Origin: Thermoplasmata archaeon
GTDB lineage: Archaea; Thermoplasmatota; Thermoplasmata; Thermoplasmatales; Thermoplasmataceae
Length of the DNA: 6,584 nt
Direction of reading: 5' to 3'
NCBI GenBank assembly: GCA_021797025.1
Contig: JAKAAK010000182.1
Coordinates: 1 to 6,584, forward strand
The notes under the pieces were generated by a model that had not been told where the DNA came from, searched no databases, and saw only the letters and a program-made list of their open reading frames with translations. Made by a program: the position numbers and the translations under genes. This document shows, piece after piece, positions 1-6,484 of this stretch; position 1 is the first letter of the stretch; every line of letters begins with the position of its first letter.

Positions 1-776
1 AGGTTAAAAGAGAGGAAAAGACAGGAATTCTGGGCTATAAGGTAGAAGGAAAGGTAGAAATAATAACACTGATGAACGGAAAAAACAACCTCATGAGCTT
101 TGAATTATTGAAGGCACTGGACCACCAGCTTGACCTCATAGAAGAAGCCAATAATGTAAATGTAGTTATAATAAAAGGAAATGACAAGGCTTTTTCCGCG
201 GGAGCTGATTTATCCCAGTTTATCAGCAACCCCTTCATGTTCATGAAGATAGCCAGTACAGGAGAGCACATATTTGACAGAATTACAGGGATGAATAAGA
301 TTTTCATTGCACAGCTGAAGGGATACGTCCTTGGCGGTGGCTTCGAATTGGCGCTGGCATGCGATATCAGGACATCAGTTCCCGATTCAACAATAGGGTT
401 CCCGGAAACATCACTTGGACTTATACCCGGATATGGCGGCAGCCAGAGGCTCCCGAATCTTATAGGCATATCCCGTGCCATGGACATGATATTATCCTGC
501 GAGAGAATAAGCGGACAGAAAGCATATGAATACGGGATAATTACAAGGCTGTATTCTGATAAGCTCGATGAGAATACCATGAGTCTGGCAAAAGACCTTT
601 CCGAAAAAATATCACCTGCATCAGTTTATGTGGCAAAGCGCCTGATATACAGCACTGCGAAGATGAACCTGGATGAGGAGGCTCTCTCCATGGGAATGCT
701 CTATGCCGGGAATGATCTTAAGGAGGGAGTAAGGGCATTCCTGGAAAAGAGGAAACCGGATTATAAGGGCAATTAA
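1..776 (+). CDS. Enoyl-CoA hydratase (crotonase-fold), 5'-truncated; possibly the C-terminal domain of a 3-hydroxyacyl-CoA dehydrogenase/hydratase fusion
   Basis: Crotonase-superfamily protein expected to hydrate trans-2-enoyl-CoA to 3-hydroxyacyl-CoA in the cytoplasm. Numbering from the ATG at 72: the oxyanion-hole strand FSAGADL is at 41-47, GGGFELALACDIR at 88-100 carries the first catalytic Glu (E92), and GFPETSLGLIPGYGGSQRL at 109-127 carries the second (E112). With both glutamates present, a true hydratase is favoured over an isomerase or a degenerate member. The C-terminus (EGVRAFLEKRKPDY) is typical of the family. The frame is open from base 3 and reads GYKVEGKVEIITL just before the ATG at 72. 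That is the normal first crotonase strand, so ATG 72 is internal. Bases 3-71 contain no ATG, GTG or TTG in frame, so the real start lies off the left edge. Archaea often carry this domain fused behind 3-hydroxyacyl-CoA dehydrogenase, which would explain this, but the other domain is not visible. Activity is confidently assigned; substrate and fusion are inferred. Confidence 0.88.
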   Translation, partial: VKREEKTGILGYKVEGKVEIITLMNGKNNLMSFELLKALDHQLDLIEEANNVNVVIIKGNDKAFSAGADLSQFISNPFMFMKIASTGEHIFDRITGMNKIFIAQLKGYVLGGGFELALACDIRTSVPDSTIGFPETSLGLIPGYGGSQRLPNLIGISRAMDMILSCERISGQKAYEYGIITRLYSDKLDENTMSLAKDLSEKISPASVYVAKRLIYSTAKMNLDEEALSMGMLYAGNDLKEGVRAFLEKRKPDYKGN

Positions 777-782
777 ACCGGT

Positions 783-804
783 AATAATTAATATTATAAT
801 TTTA
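783..804 (+). promoter_or_regulatory. Candidate TATA-box region for the 816-1577 gene
   Basis: The 39 bases between the hydratase stop and the next ATG include a nearly pure A/T block. Two TATA-like octamers lie in it: AATTAATA at 786-793, centred about 26 bases before the ATG at 816, and TATTATAA at 792-799, about 20 bases before it. The first spacing fits a leaderless archaeal transcript starting at or near the ATG. No Shine-Dalgarno match precedes that ATG, which agrees with a leaderless start. The same block could also help end the upstream hydratase transcript. This is assigned by pattern only. Confidence 0.35.
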
Positions 805-815
805 ATGCCTGTTAC

Positions 816-1577
816 ATGCTTCCATCTTCCAGGGCAGATAAAACCGGCGTATCAGGTGAAATATACAGTAGAGGGAGGGATGTAAAGGAAATTATTAAAA
901 ATTCCTCCTTACTTTTTAAGTTTCTAACAGGTAGAAGGTGCTGCATTATAACAGGTTTTTACATCAAAAATATCCAGAAAAATCTACAGGATGGATTTGC
1001 AGGTCAGGTTAATGAAGAGAACAGTATTGATTCATTTTATTATAAAATAATAAAAGAGTATGGAAAAATGTTATACTCCAGAAAGCATAAACACGGCACC
1101 AAAAAAATTTCAAAATTCATGAATGGGATATCCTACAAAAGGCAGAGAATCATGGCAGCTTCAAATATTCTCACACCGGCTATTGTTAAAGCCTTTCCTG
1201 AATTGCTTGAAATATCTGTGAGGTACTATGAGAAATTATCTCCGGAAACTGACTTTACTTCACTTTTCATAAAATCCGTGGAAAAAACGACCATCGATGC
1301 GGATACATCTAGACGGCTGTTCATAGAAATCCTCAACTCTGCTGAACCCTCTTCTTCATGGGCCAGAAAAATAAGGTCACTTTCATATGAACTTTATGGA
1401 AATAATTCTGTGTATTTAGATCAATTTGCTGTTTATATAGCATACGCTGTGTTTAAAAAATGCAATCATAATATATCCTGTGCGCTCTGGTCAATGTACA
1501 GATATCCGCCCTTTCAAATATGCAGGATAATTATGGAGGATACTGAAAATGCGGAAGACCTGTTATGGCACATTTGA
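816..1577 (+). CDS. Hypothetical protein, 253 residues, family not recognised
   Basis: I do not recognise this protein and assign no function. It has no apparent signal peptide or clear membrane segment and looks largely helical. The N-terminal ~25 residues are polar and probably disordered, followed by RDVKEIIKNSSLLFKFLTG (21-39) and a basic stretch around 89-111 (SRKHKHGTKKISKF onward). Cysteines sit at 42, 43, 216, 222 and 236, without a regular zinc-binding spacing. ATG 816 is the only usable start: an in-frame stop lies at 789-791 and the next in-frame ATG is at about 1068. No ribosome-binding site precedes it, but an AT-rich block does, suggesting a leaderless mRNA. GC content is visibly lower than in the flanking genes (about 20% over 1021-1080, against about 48% over 361-420 in the hydratase), which could mean a fast-evolving or acquired gene. 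Its stop is 5 bases from the convergent lysK stop. The reading frame is uninterrupted, so it is probably real. Confidence 0.6.
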   Translation: MLPSSRADKTGVSGEIYSRGRDVKEIIKNSSLLFKFLTGRRCCIITGFYIKNIQKNLQDGFAGQVNEENSIDSFYYKIIKEYGKMLYSRKHKHGTKKISKFMNGISYKRQRIMAASNILTPAIVKAFPELLEISVRYYEKLSPETDFTSLFIKSVEKTTIDADTSRRLFIEILNSAEPSSSWARKIRSLSYELYGNNSVYLDQFAVYIAYAVFKKCNHNISCALWSMYRYPPFQICRIIMEDTENAEDLLWHI

Positions 1578-1582
1578 TGATA

Positions 1583-1599
1583 TTATTTGTTTGAATTTT
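1583..1599 (+). terminator. Possible T-rich terminator for the 816-1577 gene
   Basis: Just after the TGA of the orphan gene the + strand is T-rich, with runs TTATTTGTTTG and AATTTT and no hairpin. Archaeal transcription commonly ends at such U-rich tracts. The tract lies inside the 3' coding end of convergent lysK, so any such ending would leave a short antisense overlap. No comparable T-run is seen on the - strand just beyond the lysK stop. This is weak, composition-based evidence. Confidence 0.25.
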
Positions 1600-2656
1600 G
1601 TGCCGATAATATTTTAAGGGAATCTGCTACCACATTGATGGATCTGTGAAAATCATTTAAATCTATAACCTCATTCTGTGTATGTGAAAGTCTTGTGTCC
1701 CCCGGGCCATAGGTAACAGCGGGAATATGCCAGAGATTCCCAAGGGTGTTCATATCCCCCGATCCGCTCTTGAATATGAGTTTAGGTGACATATTATTTT
1801 TAATTATTGCTTCCTTGAAAGATTTTACAAGCGGGCTTTTTATATCTGAGATATATGGTTCTGTCCTGTTTTCGATTATATACGAATAATTGTTTACAAG
1901 TATGTTTGCCATGTCGGATTTTATTTCCGCAATTAGATCATCCTCTGATAATGCCTTTGGATATCTTATATCAATATACATTGAAGCATGCTCTGGCGTC
2001 ATATTATCGTATTCACCGCCGGCAAATTTTGTGATCCCGGCAGTAACGGAGTTGAAGTCCCTGTTGTTTCCATATTTGGTTCTTATTGAGTACCACAGAT
2101 CCATTAATGAATCAATTGCATTTGTTTCCATCCATGCTGAACTTGCGTGATGTGTTTCCGTTCTTTTATCTATTTTTAAGAGGATCCTGCCCTTGTACCC
2201 TGCTGTTATGTTCATGGCACCGCCAGGTTCACCGAATATGGCATAATTATAACCATTATATTCTTTCATAATGCTGTTTATGCCCTTGCTGTCACTCTCC
2301 TCACCTGAGGCCGCTGATATGAGCAACTTTCCCTTGAAACCTTCATCAATGGCCTTTCTGGCACCCAGAATAAGTGCAAGAAGTGATGATTTAGCATCCA
2401 CTGCACCTCTTCCGTAGACAAGGTTTCCTTCGATCCTGACGGGAAGTATTCCCGGAACTGTATCCTCATGCCCGCAGATAAATACGGATGGAGTACCATT
2501 TCCATTTACTGATATGACGTTGAACTGTTCATCGATTACAGGGTCCTGGAAATCCAGTTCTATCATGTATTCTCTTATGAGCTTTGCAATTTCACCCTCA
2601 TTTCCACTGGGTGAATATATGTTCAGCATTTCCAGCAGCATATCCTCTGGCTTCAT
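1583..2656 (-). CDS. lysK: LysK: [LysW]-lysine / [LysW]-ornithine hydrolase (M20 metallopeptidase family)
   Basis: Last enzyme of the LysW pathway: a cytoplasmic di-metal hydrolase that cuts the amide bond between the LysW C-terminal Glu and the finished amino acid, releasing lysine (or ornithine) and recycling LysW. It has the full M20 metal-site set in order: GHEDTVPG with H63 and D65, YGRGAVDAKSS with bridging D87, SGEES with base/ligand pair E119-E120, FGEP with E143, and LSHTQNE with H325. HHASS (169-173), near the start of the lid/dimerisation domain, and KSGSGDMNTLG (296-306) also match LysK-type members. The length of 357 is normal. The start ATG overlaps the lysX stop by 4 bases (ATGA), with AGAGG 7 bases upstream. 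The operon context (lysWYZJX) separates it from the related ArgE and DapE deacylases. Whether it acts on lysine, ornithine or both cannot be decided from the sequence alone. Confidence 0.93.
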   Translation of the reverse strand: MKPEDMLLEMLNIYSPSGNEGEIAKLIREYMIELDFQDPVIDEQFNVISVNGNGTPSVFICGHEDTVPGILPVRIEGNLVYGRGAVDAKSSLLALILGARKAIDEGFKGKLLISAASGEESDSKGINSIMKEYNGYNYAIFGEPGGAMNITAGYKGRILLKIDKRTETHHASSAWMETNAIDSLMDLWYSIRTKYGNNRDFNSVTAGITKFAGGEYDNMTPEHASMYIDIRYPKALSEDDLIAEIKSDMANILVNNYSYIIENRTEPYISDIKSPLVKSFKEAIIKNNMSPKLIFKSGSGDMNTLGNLWHIPAVTYGPGDTRLSHTQNEVIDLNDFHRSINVVADSLKILSAQNSNK

Positions 2657-3501
2657 CTTTTAGCCTCTGATATGAGATATTCAGCTATATAGTCAGGTAT
2701 ATTTATACCGGTTACGGGAACTGTATTCTTGAATTCTGTATTCCCGTTTACCTCATTGACAAAATAACCATCCTTGGATTCCAGTATGTCAATTCCATAA
2801 ATGCCTGAACCAAGCGCTTTGTGTATTTTACCCACAATATCCTCTATTTCTGGAGTAATTTTCAATGGCTCAGCTCTTCCGCCCAGTGCAGTGTTCGTCC
2901 TCCAGTCCTCTCCCGATCTGTACCTGTATATGCCTGCCACGGCCCTGTCATTTACAAGGAAAACCCTCAAATCCCTGTTAAAATCGTTAATGTATTCCTG
3001 GGTGTAATTTACCTGGTAGATAGGGTACATATATTCCTTGTATTCTGAAACATCCATGGCTGCATAGTAATCATTCAGGAGTGATATCATTCTTCCCCAG
3101 CTGCCTGTAACAGGTTTTGTTACGGCCCTTCCATTGAAATCGGATTTGAACGACTCCAGAAATTTTTGATTGGAAAATGAAACAAAGGTTTTAGGAATTC
3201 TTATACCGTGCTGTGAAAGCACGCTTGATGTGAACATCTTATTGCCGGTTATAATAGTTGCGTTGAAATTATTCAGTATTCTGTTTCCAGTAAATTCCAC
3301 ATATGCTGTGGAATGTATATTCCTGTAATACCCAGTGCTTCTCTGGATCGATATGTCCCCGAAATCATAATTCAATTTCTGTAAATCAAGATTGAGTTCC
3401 TTGACATTGAGAAGCTGCACATCCATGCTTTTATCCTGCAGGGACTTGAGTATTGCCCTCTCTTCCCAGCGCATAATGTCAAATAGCATTGTAATTTTCA
3501 A
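2653..3501 (-). CDS. lysX: LysX: LysW--L-2-aminoadipate (or L-glutamate) ligase, ATP-grasp family
   Basis: Committing enzyme of the pathway. It uses ATP to join the alpha-amino group of alpha-aminoadipate (LysX activity) or glutamate (ArgX activity) to the side-chain carboxylate of the LysW C-terminal Glu. The 282 residues fit this RimK-like ATP-grasp family. Visible features: N-terminal MKITMLFDIMRWEE, lysines at 88 and 129 in the ATP-binding region, glycine loop GSWGRMISLL (133-142), QEYI (168-171), RDLRVFLV (177-184), GEDWRTNTALGGRAEP (197-212), and the metal/ATP end GIDILE with VNEVNGNTEFKN (D238, E250, N252). The start is TTG at 3501-3499, giving the normal family N-terminus. GAGGT lies 6 bases upstream, and the TTG overlaps the lysJ stop as TTGA. 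The ATG at 3489 would remove the first residues of the opening strand. Lysine-type versus arginine-type specificity is not resolved here. Confidence 0.92.
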   Translation of the reverse strand: MKITMLFDIMRWEERAILKSLQDKSMDVQLLNVKELNLDLQKLNYDFGDISIQRSTGYYRNIHSTAYVEFTGNRILNNFNATIITGNKMFTSSVLSQHGIRIPKTFVSFSNQKFLESFKSDFNGRAVTKPVTGSWGRMISLLNDYYAAMDVSEYKEYMYPIYQVNYTQEYINDFNRDLRVFLVNDRAVAGIYRYRSGEDWRTNTALGGRAEPLKITPEIEDIVGKIHKALGSGIYGIDILESKDGYFVNEVNGNTEFKNTVPVTGINIPDYIAEYLISEAKR

Positions 3502-4679
3502 GATATAACCTCTGTGCCCTGAGAGAGAATTACCTCTGACATGATACCTGCTGCCTCCTTCAGTTCTGAATCAGATATTACATATGGAGGAAGCATCCTG
3601 ATTATATTGATTCCGGAGTATAATGGTAAGATTCCCCTATTGATCATGCCCATCAATACAGGAAGGAATTTTGTCTTGAGCTCTATTGCGTCCATTAATC
3701 CGAGACCCCGGATTTCCTTTACAGATTTTGCGTCCTGTAACCCTGCTTTCAATTCATCCCTGAGAATGTTTCCCTTCCTTTCAACATCCATTATCATGGA
3801 GGCACCAAGCTGTTTTATTACAGCACTACCTGCTGCCATTGCAAGCGGATTTCCCCCGGTTGTTGATGACTGCTCCCCCTTGGATAGATTATCCATGAAT
3901 TCGGGCTTTCCTGCAGTTATTGACAGGGGCATTCCACCCCCTATTCCCTTTCCTATGGTTATGATATCCGGTTTAATGTTGAAATGTTCATGAGCCCACA
4001 TCTTACCGGTTCTTCCAAGACCGGACTGGATTTCATCGGCTACAAGTATTATGCCATTGTTTTCTGTTCTGTTCCTTAATTCCCGCACATAGTCATAAGA
4101 AGGTATGTTTATTCCCCCTTCCCCCTGTACTGGTTCAAAGAAAACCGCAGCAATATCAGGATCTTTATCCAGTTTATCTAGATCTTCCATGTTATTGTAC
4201 CTGATAAATTCCACATCTTTCATGAGGAGTTGCCCAAAGGATTTCCTGTATTTCTCTGAATAGGTGATTGAAAGCGCACCTGCAGTTTTTCCATGGTATG
4301 AATTTGTCATTGCAATTATTTTATGTTTTTTTGAGGACTTTATTACAACCTTAATTGCAGCCTCTATTGCCTCTGCGCCGATGTTGCCCAGATAGAATTT
4401 ATCCAGTCCGGAAGGCACAATACCTGTAAGGTCTTTTATGAATTCTTCCCTTGCCGGTGTATACTCTGATGCATGTGCTATTGATATGATATCAAACTGC
4501 TTGCACACGGCCTCCTTTACAGCCTTATTGCCGTATCCAAGTATTGCGACACCGTAGCCACCCATCATGTCAATATAGCGTTTGCCGTTTATGTCATGAA
4601 GTATGGCACCGCTGCCGTTCTGGATATTTACAGGCAATCTCTGGTATGTATTTGCTATATGTTCATTCTCATAATTCAT
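3498..4679 (-). CDS. lysJ: LysJ: [LysW]-aminoadipate semialdehyde / [LysW]-glutamate semialdehyde transaminase
   Basis: PLP-dependent class-III aminotransferase (acetylornithine aminotransferase family) that converts the LysW-bound semialdehyde to LysW-lysine (or LysW-ornithine), normally with glutamate as amino donor. The 393 residues are the normal length. Visible in order: GGYGVAILGYGN (40-51), GAEAIEAAIK (101-110), NSYHGKTAGALS (126-137), FFEPVQGEGGI (180-190), DEIQSGLGRTGK with PLP-ring Asp D215 (215-226), TIGKGIGGGMP with Schiff-base lysine K244 (241-251), TTGGNPLA (273-280), and IRGLGLM (323-329). Oddity: the usual SGTEA phosphate-binding turn reads IGAEA here (100-104), losing Ser and Thr. 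The start ATG overlaps the lysZ end by 11 bases and has a good GGTGAT 5 bases upstream, which fixes the start. The family is certain; the LysJ role rather than ArgD or another omega-aminotransferase rests on the operon. Confidence 0.92.
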   Translation of the reverse strand: MNYENEHIANTYQRLPVNIQNGSGAILHDINGKRYIDMMGGYGVAILGYGNKAVKEAVCKQFDIISIAHASEYTPAREEFIKDLTGIVPSGLDKFYLGNIGAEAIEAAIKVVIKSSKKHKIIAMTNSYHGKTAGALSITYSEKYRKSFGQLLMKDVEFIRYNNMEDLDKLDKDPDIAAVFFEPVQGEGGINIPSYDYVRELRNRTENNGIILVADEIQSGLGRTGKMWAHEHFNIKPDIITIGKGIGGGMPLSITAGKPEFMDNLSKGEQSSTTGGNPLAMAAGSAVIKQLGASMIMDVERKGNILRDELKAGLQDAKSVKEIRGLGLMDAIELKTKFLPVLMGMINRGILPLYSGINIIRMLPPYVISDSELKEAAGIMSEVILSQGTEVIS

Positions 4680-5433
4680 TACAAATCACCGTGCCGTTTT
4701 CCAGATTATGGAAGGGACTGGAAATTGTCACCTGTTTTACCCCCATTTCAAGCGCCTCAATCGAGGCCATTAATTTCTTGTCCATGCCATTTCCGATATA
4801 TTTCAAAATACTTTTTATGTAAGCTGTGTCTGCTTTCTCTATGATTTTGTCTTCATAGTAAAGGCCATTGACATTTGTAAGAAATGTCAGTGTATCGGCC
4901 TTTATGGAACCTGCAACGTATGCCGCTGCCCTGTCAGCATCCACATTCAGGCAGCTATCACCACCGAATGCCACCGGAGAAATTACCGGAATATATCCCG
5001 CATCCATTAAATTCCTTACCGGAATAGGGTCAGAATATTCCACTCTTCCGGTATACCCTCCGTCTATTGCCATTTTTCTGTTATTTTCATTCAAAATTAT
5101 CAGTCTCTCCTTTCTTCTGGCCTTAAGAATGCCGTTGAGTGTTACCGCCTTGATCCCGTGCCTGTTCAGATTGAGCACTATTTTCTGATTGATCAGATTC
5201 ATAACCATGGTGAATATTTCCAGAGTGCTCCTGTCCGTGTATCTGCTACGTATTCCTTCAGGGGAGGTGACAAATTTAGGACTATAATTGAACGAGTCTG
5301 CATGATTATCAAGATAATTGCCACCTCCGTGTACTATTGCGACTGGCTCATTTAATTCTTCTATAACAGTATACAGGTTATCATTTTCCAGAAATTTTTC
5401 CAGTATACTTCCACCAATTTTTATTACTTTCAT
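4669..5433 (-). CDS. lysZ: LysZ: [LysW]-aminoadipate / [LysW]-glutamate kinase
   Basis: Amino acid kinase of the N-acetylglutamate kinase family that phosphorylates the free side-chain carboxylate of the aminoadipate (or glutamate) attached to LysW. The 254 residues match the family. Landmarks: N-terminal MKVIKIGGSILEKF with K5 and the GGS loop, AIVHGGGNYLD (33-42) with the glycine turn that binds phosphates, SRYTDRSTLEIF (63-74), GGYTGRVEYSDP (125-136), NVDADRAAAYVAG (163-175), LTFLTNVNGLYY (182-193), and the nucleotide-site segment GNGMDKKLMASIEAL (214-228). The basic stretch KARRKER (104-110) is a plausible contact for acidic LysW, as expected for carrier-specific LysZ, but this is inference. 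The ATG lies 3 bases after the lysY stop, with GGTG 6 bases upstream. An ArgB-type kinase acting on acetylglutamate is the alternative, made unlikely by the neighbours. Confidence 0.93.
   Translation of the reverse strand: MKVIKIGGSILEKFLENDNLYTVIEELNEPVAIVHGGGNYLDNHADSFNYSPKFVTSPEGIRSRYTDRSTLEIFTMVMNLINQKIVLNLNRHGIKAVTLNGILKARRKERLIILNENNRKMAIDGGYTGRVEYSDPIPVRNLMDAGYIPVISPVAFGGDSCLNVDADRAAAYVAGSIKADTLTFLTNVNGLYYEDKIIEKADTAYIKSILKYIGNGMDKKLMASIEALEMGVKQVTISSPFHNLENGTVICNEL
4685..4690 (-). promoter_or_regulatory. Shine-Dalgarno site of lysJ
   Basis: GGTGAT on the - strand, 5 bases before the lysJ ATG and inside the last codons of lysZ. It is a full match to the GGAGGTGAT-type anti-anti-SD core used by archaea and is the clearest such site in the operon. 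It supports both the chosen lysJ start and the 11-base overlap with lysZ. Confidence 0.7.
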
Positions 5434-5436
5434 ATT

Positions 5437-6483
5437 TCACACCGGGAATAATGATGGAGCCATCAAAGACTCGTATTCGGGAAACCCATTCATTATATTC
5501 ATTGACTGAACCGCATTTCCTGCAGCGCCCTTTATAAGATTATCAATGGCACCGAATGATACAATCCTTTTGACATATTTATCCAGGGCAAAGCCTATAT
5601 CAACGAAGTTAGAACCAACCACTGTCTTGGGGTCAGGATATTTATAATTGCTCTTCCGGTCCATTATCAGCCTCACAAATTTCTCATTTCCATAAAATTT
5701 TTTGAGGAGTGACCACAGATAGATTTCATCCTGTTCAGCGTATATGCTTGATGTTGTCAGAATTCCCCTTACCATATTTACGGAATGGGCCGAGAGTGCA
5801 ATTTTTACCTTCTTGCCGGATGCATATTCCAGTTCCTGTTCTATTTCCGGTGTATGCCTGTGACCCGCGGGTTTGTATGCCCTTACTGAACCGAATCTTT
5901 CTGAAAACACCTTGGATTCATCCAGTCCGGAACCGGAACCTGATGATCCCACCTTGGCATCCACGTTTATAATGTCACTTGCTGTATCCAGTGAGAGAAA
6001 CGGGGCTATGCTGTAAATTGAAGAAGACGCAATGCAACCTGGAGTTGCTATAAATCTGGCATTCCTGATCTCTTCTCTGTGAAGTTCGGGCATTCCGTAA
6101 ACAAACTTCTTGATTAAATCCGGATATCCGTGTTCATAACCATACCAGTATTTATAAAGTTTATAATTTTTTAGCCTGAAATCAGCGCTCATATCGATAA
6201 TTTTAACTCCTGTTTCTACCAGTTCAGGAACGTATTTTATGGATGTGCCATGTGGAAGTGCAAGAAATATTAAATCAACCTTACCAGCCATATCCAGTGG
6301 AGAAATATCTTCAAATTTTAAATCTGTGAATCCGTATAGGTCTGGATGAATTCTCGATATTTTCTCACCTGCATGACTGGTAGAGGACACAGATGTTATT
6401 TCCACATTGCTGTGCCCGACAAGAAGCCTGAGAAGCTCCCCGCCTACGTACCCTGATCCCCCAACAATACCGACCTTCAACAA
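5437..6483 (-). CDS. lysY: LysY: [LysW]-aminoadipyl-phosphate / [LysW]-glutamyl-phosphate reductase
   Basis: NADPH-dependent reductase of the ArgC/semialdehyde-dehydrogenase family that reduces the LysW-bound acyl phosphate to a semialdehyde. Landmarks, numbered from an alternative ATG at 6510: Rossmann glycine motif GIVGGSGYVGG (14-24), LALPHGTS (83-90), ATPGCIASS with nucleophile C159, SGSGSGLDES (190-199), KPAGHRHTPEIEQEL (213-227) with H217/H219, LSAHSVNMVRG (239-249), and KGAAGNAVQSMN near the end. The start is uncertain. ATG 6510 would add ten residues not expected in the family and overlap lysW by 26 bases without a good ribosome site. TTG 6483 (or TTG 6480) begins one or four bases after the lysW stop, gives a family-like N-terminus M(L)KVGIVGG, and has GGAG 6 bases upstream. 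TTG use is supported by lysX in the same operon, so TTG 6483 was chosen. Length from there is 348 residues, normal for LysY. Confidence 0.92.
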   Translation of the reverse strand: MLKVGIVGGSGYVGGELLRLLVGHSNVEITSVSSTSHAGEKISRIHPDLYGFTDLKFEDISPLDMAGKVDLIFLALPHGTSIKYVPELVETGVKIIDMSADFRLKNYKLYKYWYGYEHGYPDLIKKFVYGMPELHREEIRNARFIATPGCIASSSIYSIAPFLSLDTASDIINVDAKVGSSGSGSGLDESKVFSERFGSVRAYKPAGHRHTPEIEQELEYASGKKVKIALSAHSVNMVRGILTTSSIYAEQDEIYLWSLLKKFYGNEKFVRLIMDRKSNYKYPDPKTVVGSNFVDIGFALDKYVKRIVSFGAIDNLIKGAAGNAVQSMNIMNGFPEYESLMAPSLFPV

Positions 6484-6484
6484 C

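Noticed and set aside
72..74. ATG 72 as the start of a complete 234-residue hydratase
   Set aside because: It would remove the first strand of the crotonase fold, which is encoded in frame just upstream, and no ribosome-binding site precedes it.
35..580. Long open frame on the - strand opposite the hydratase
   Set aside because: It lies antisense to a gene with clear crotonase motifs, and its translation shows no recognisable domain. It is a shadow frame.
777..815. Riboswitch, small RNA or insertion-sequence remnant in the intergenic gap
   Set aside because: The gap is only 39 bases and mostly A/T, with no stable hairpin or terminal repeats. A simple promoter/terminator region explains it.
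805..885. Short 26-codon + strand frame starting at ATG 805, overlapping the start of the orphan gene
   Set aside because: No ribosome site, no recognisable product, out of frame with the orphan, and too short to support. A leader-peptide role is conceivable but nothing in the sequence shows it.
2278..2505. 75-codon - strand frame within lysK in another phase
   Set aside because: It overlaps the metal-site region of lysK in a different frame, with no domain and no suitable start signal.
3541..3993. 150-codon + strand frame within lysJ
   Set aside because: It is antisense to well-conserved aminotransferase sequence and its product resembles no protein. It is a shadow of lysJ codon use.
4868..5188. 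106-codon + strand frame within lysZ
   Set aside because: It is antisense to conserved kinase motifs (NVDADRAAA, GGYTGR) and has no independent support.
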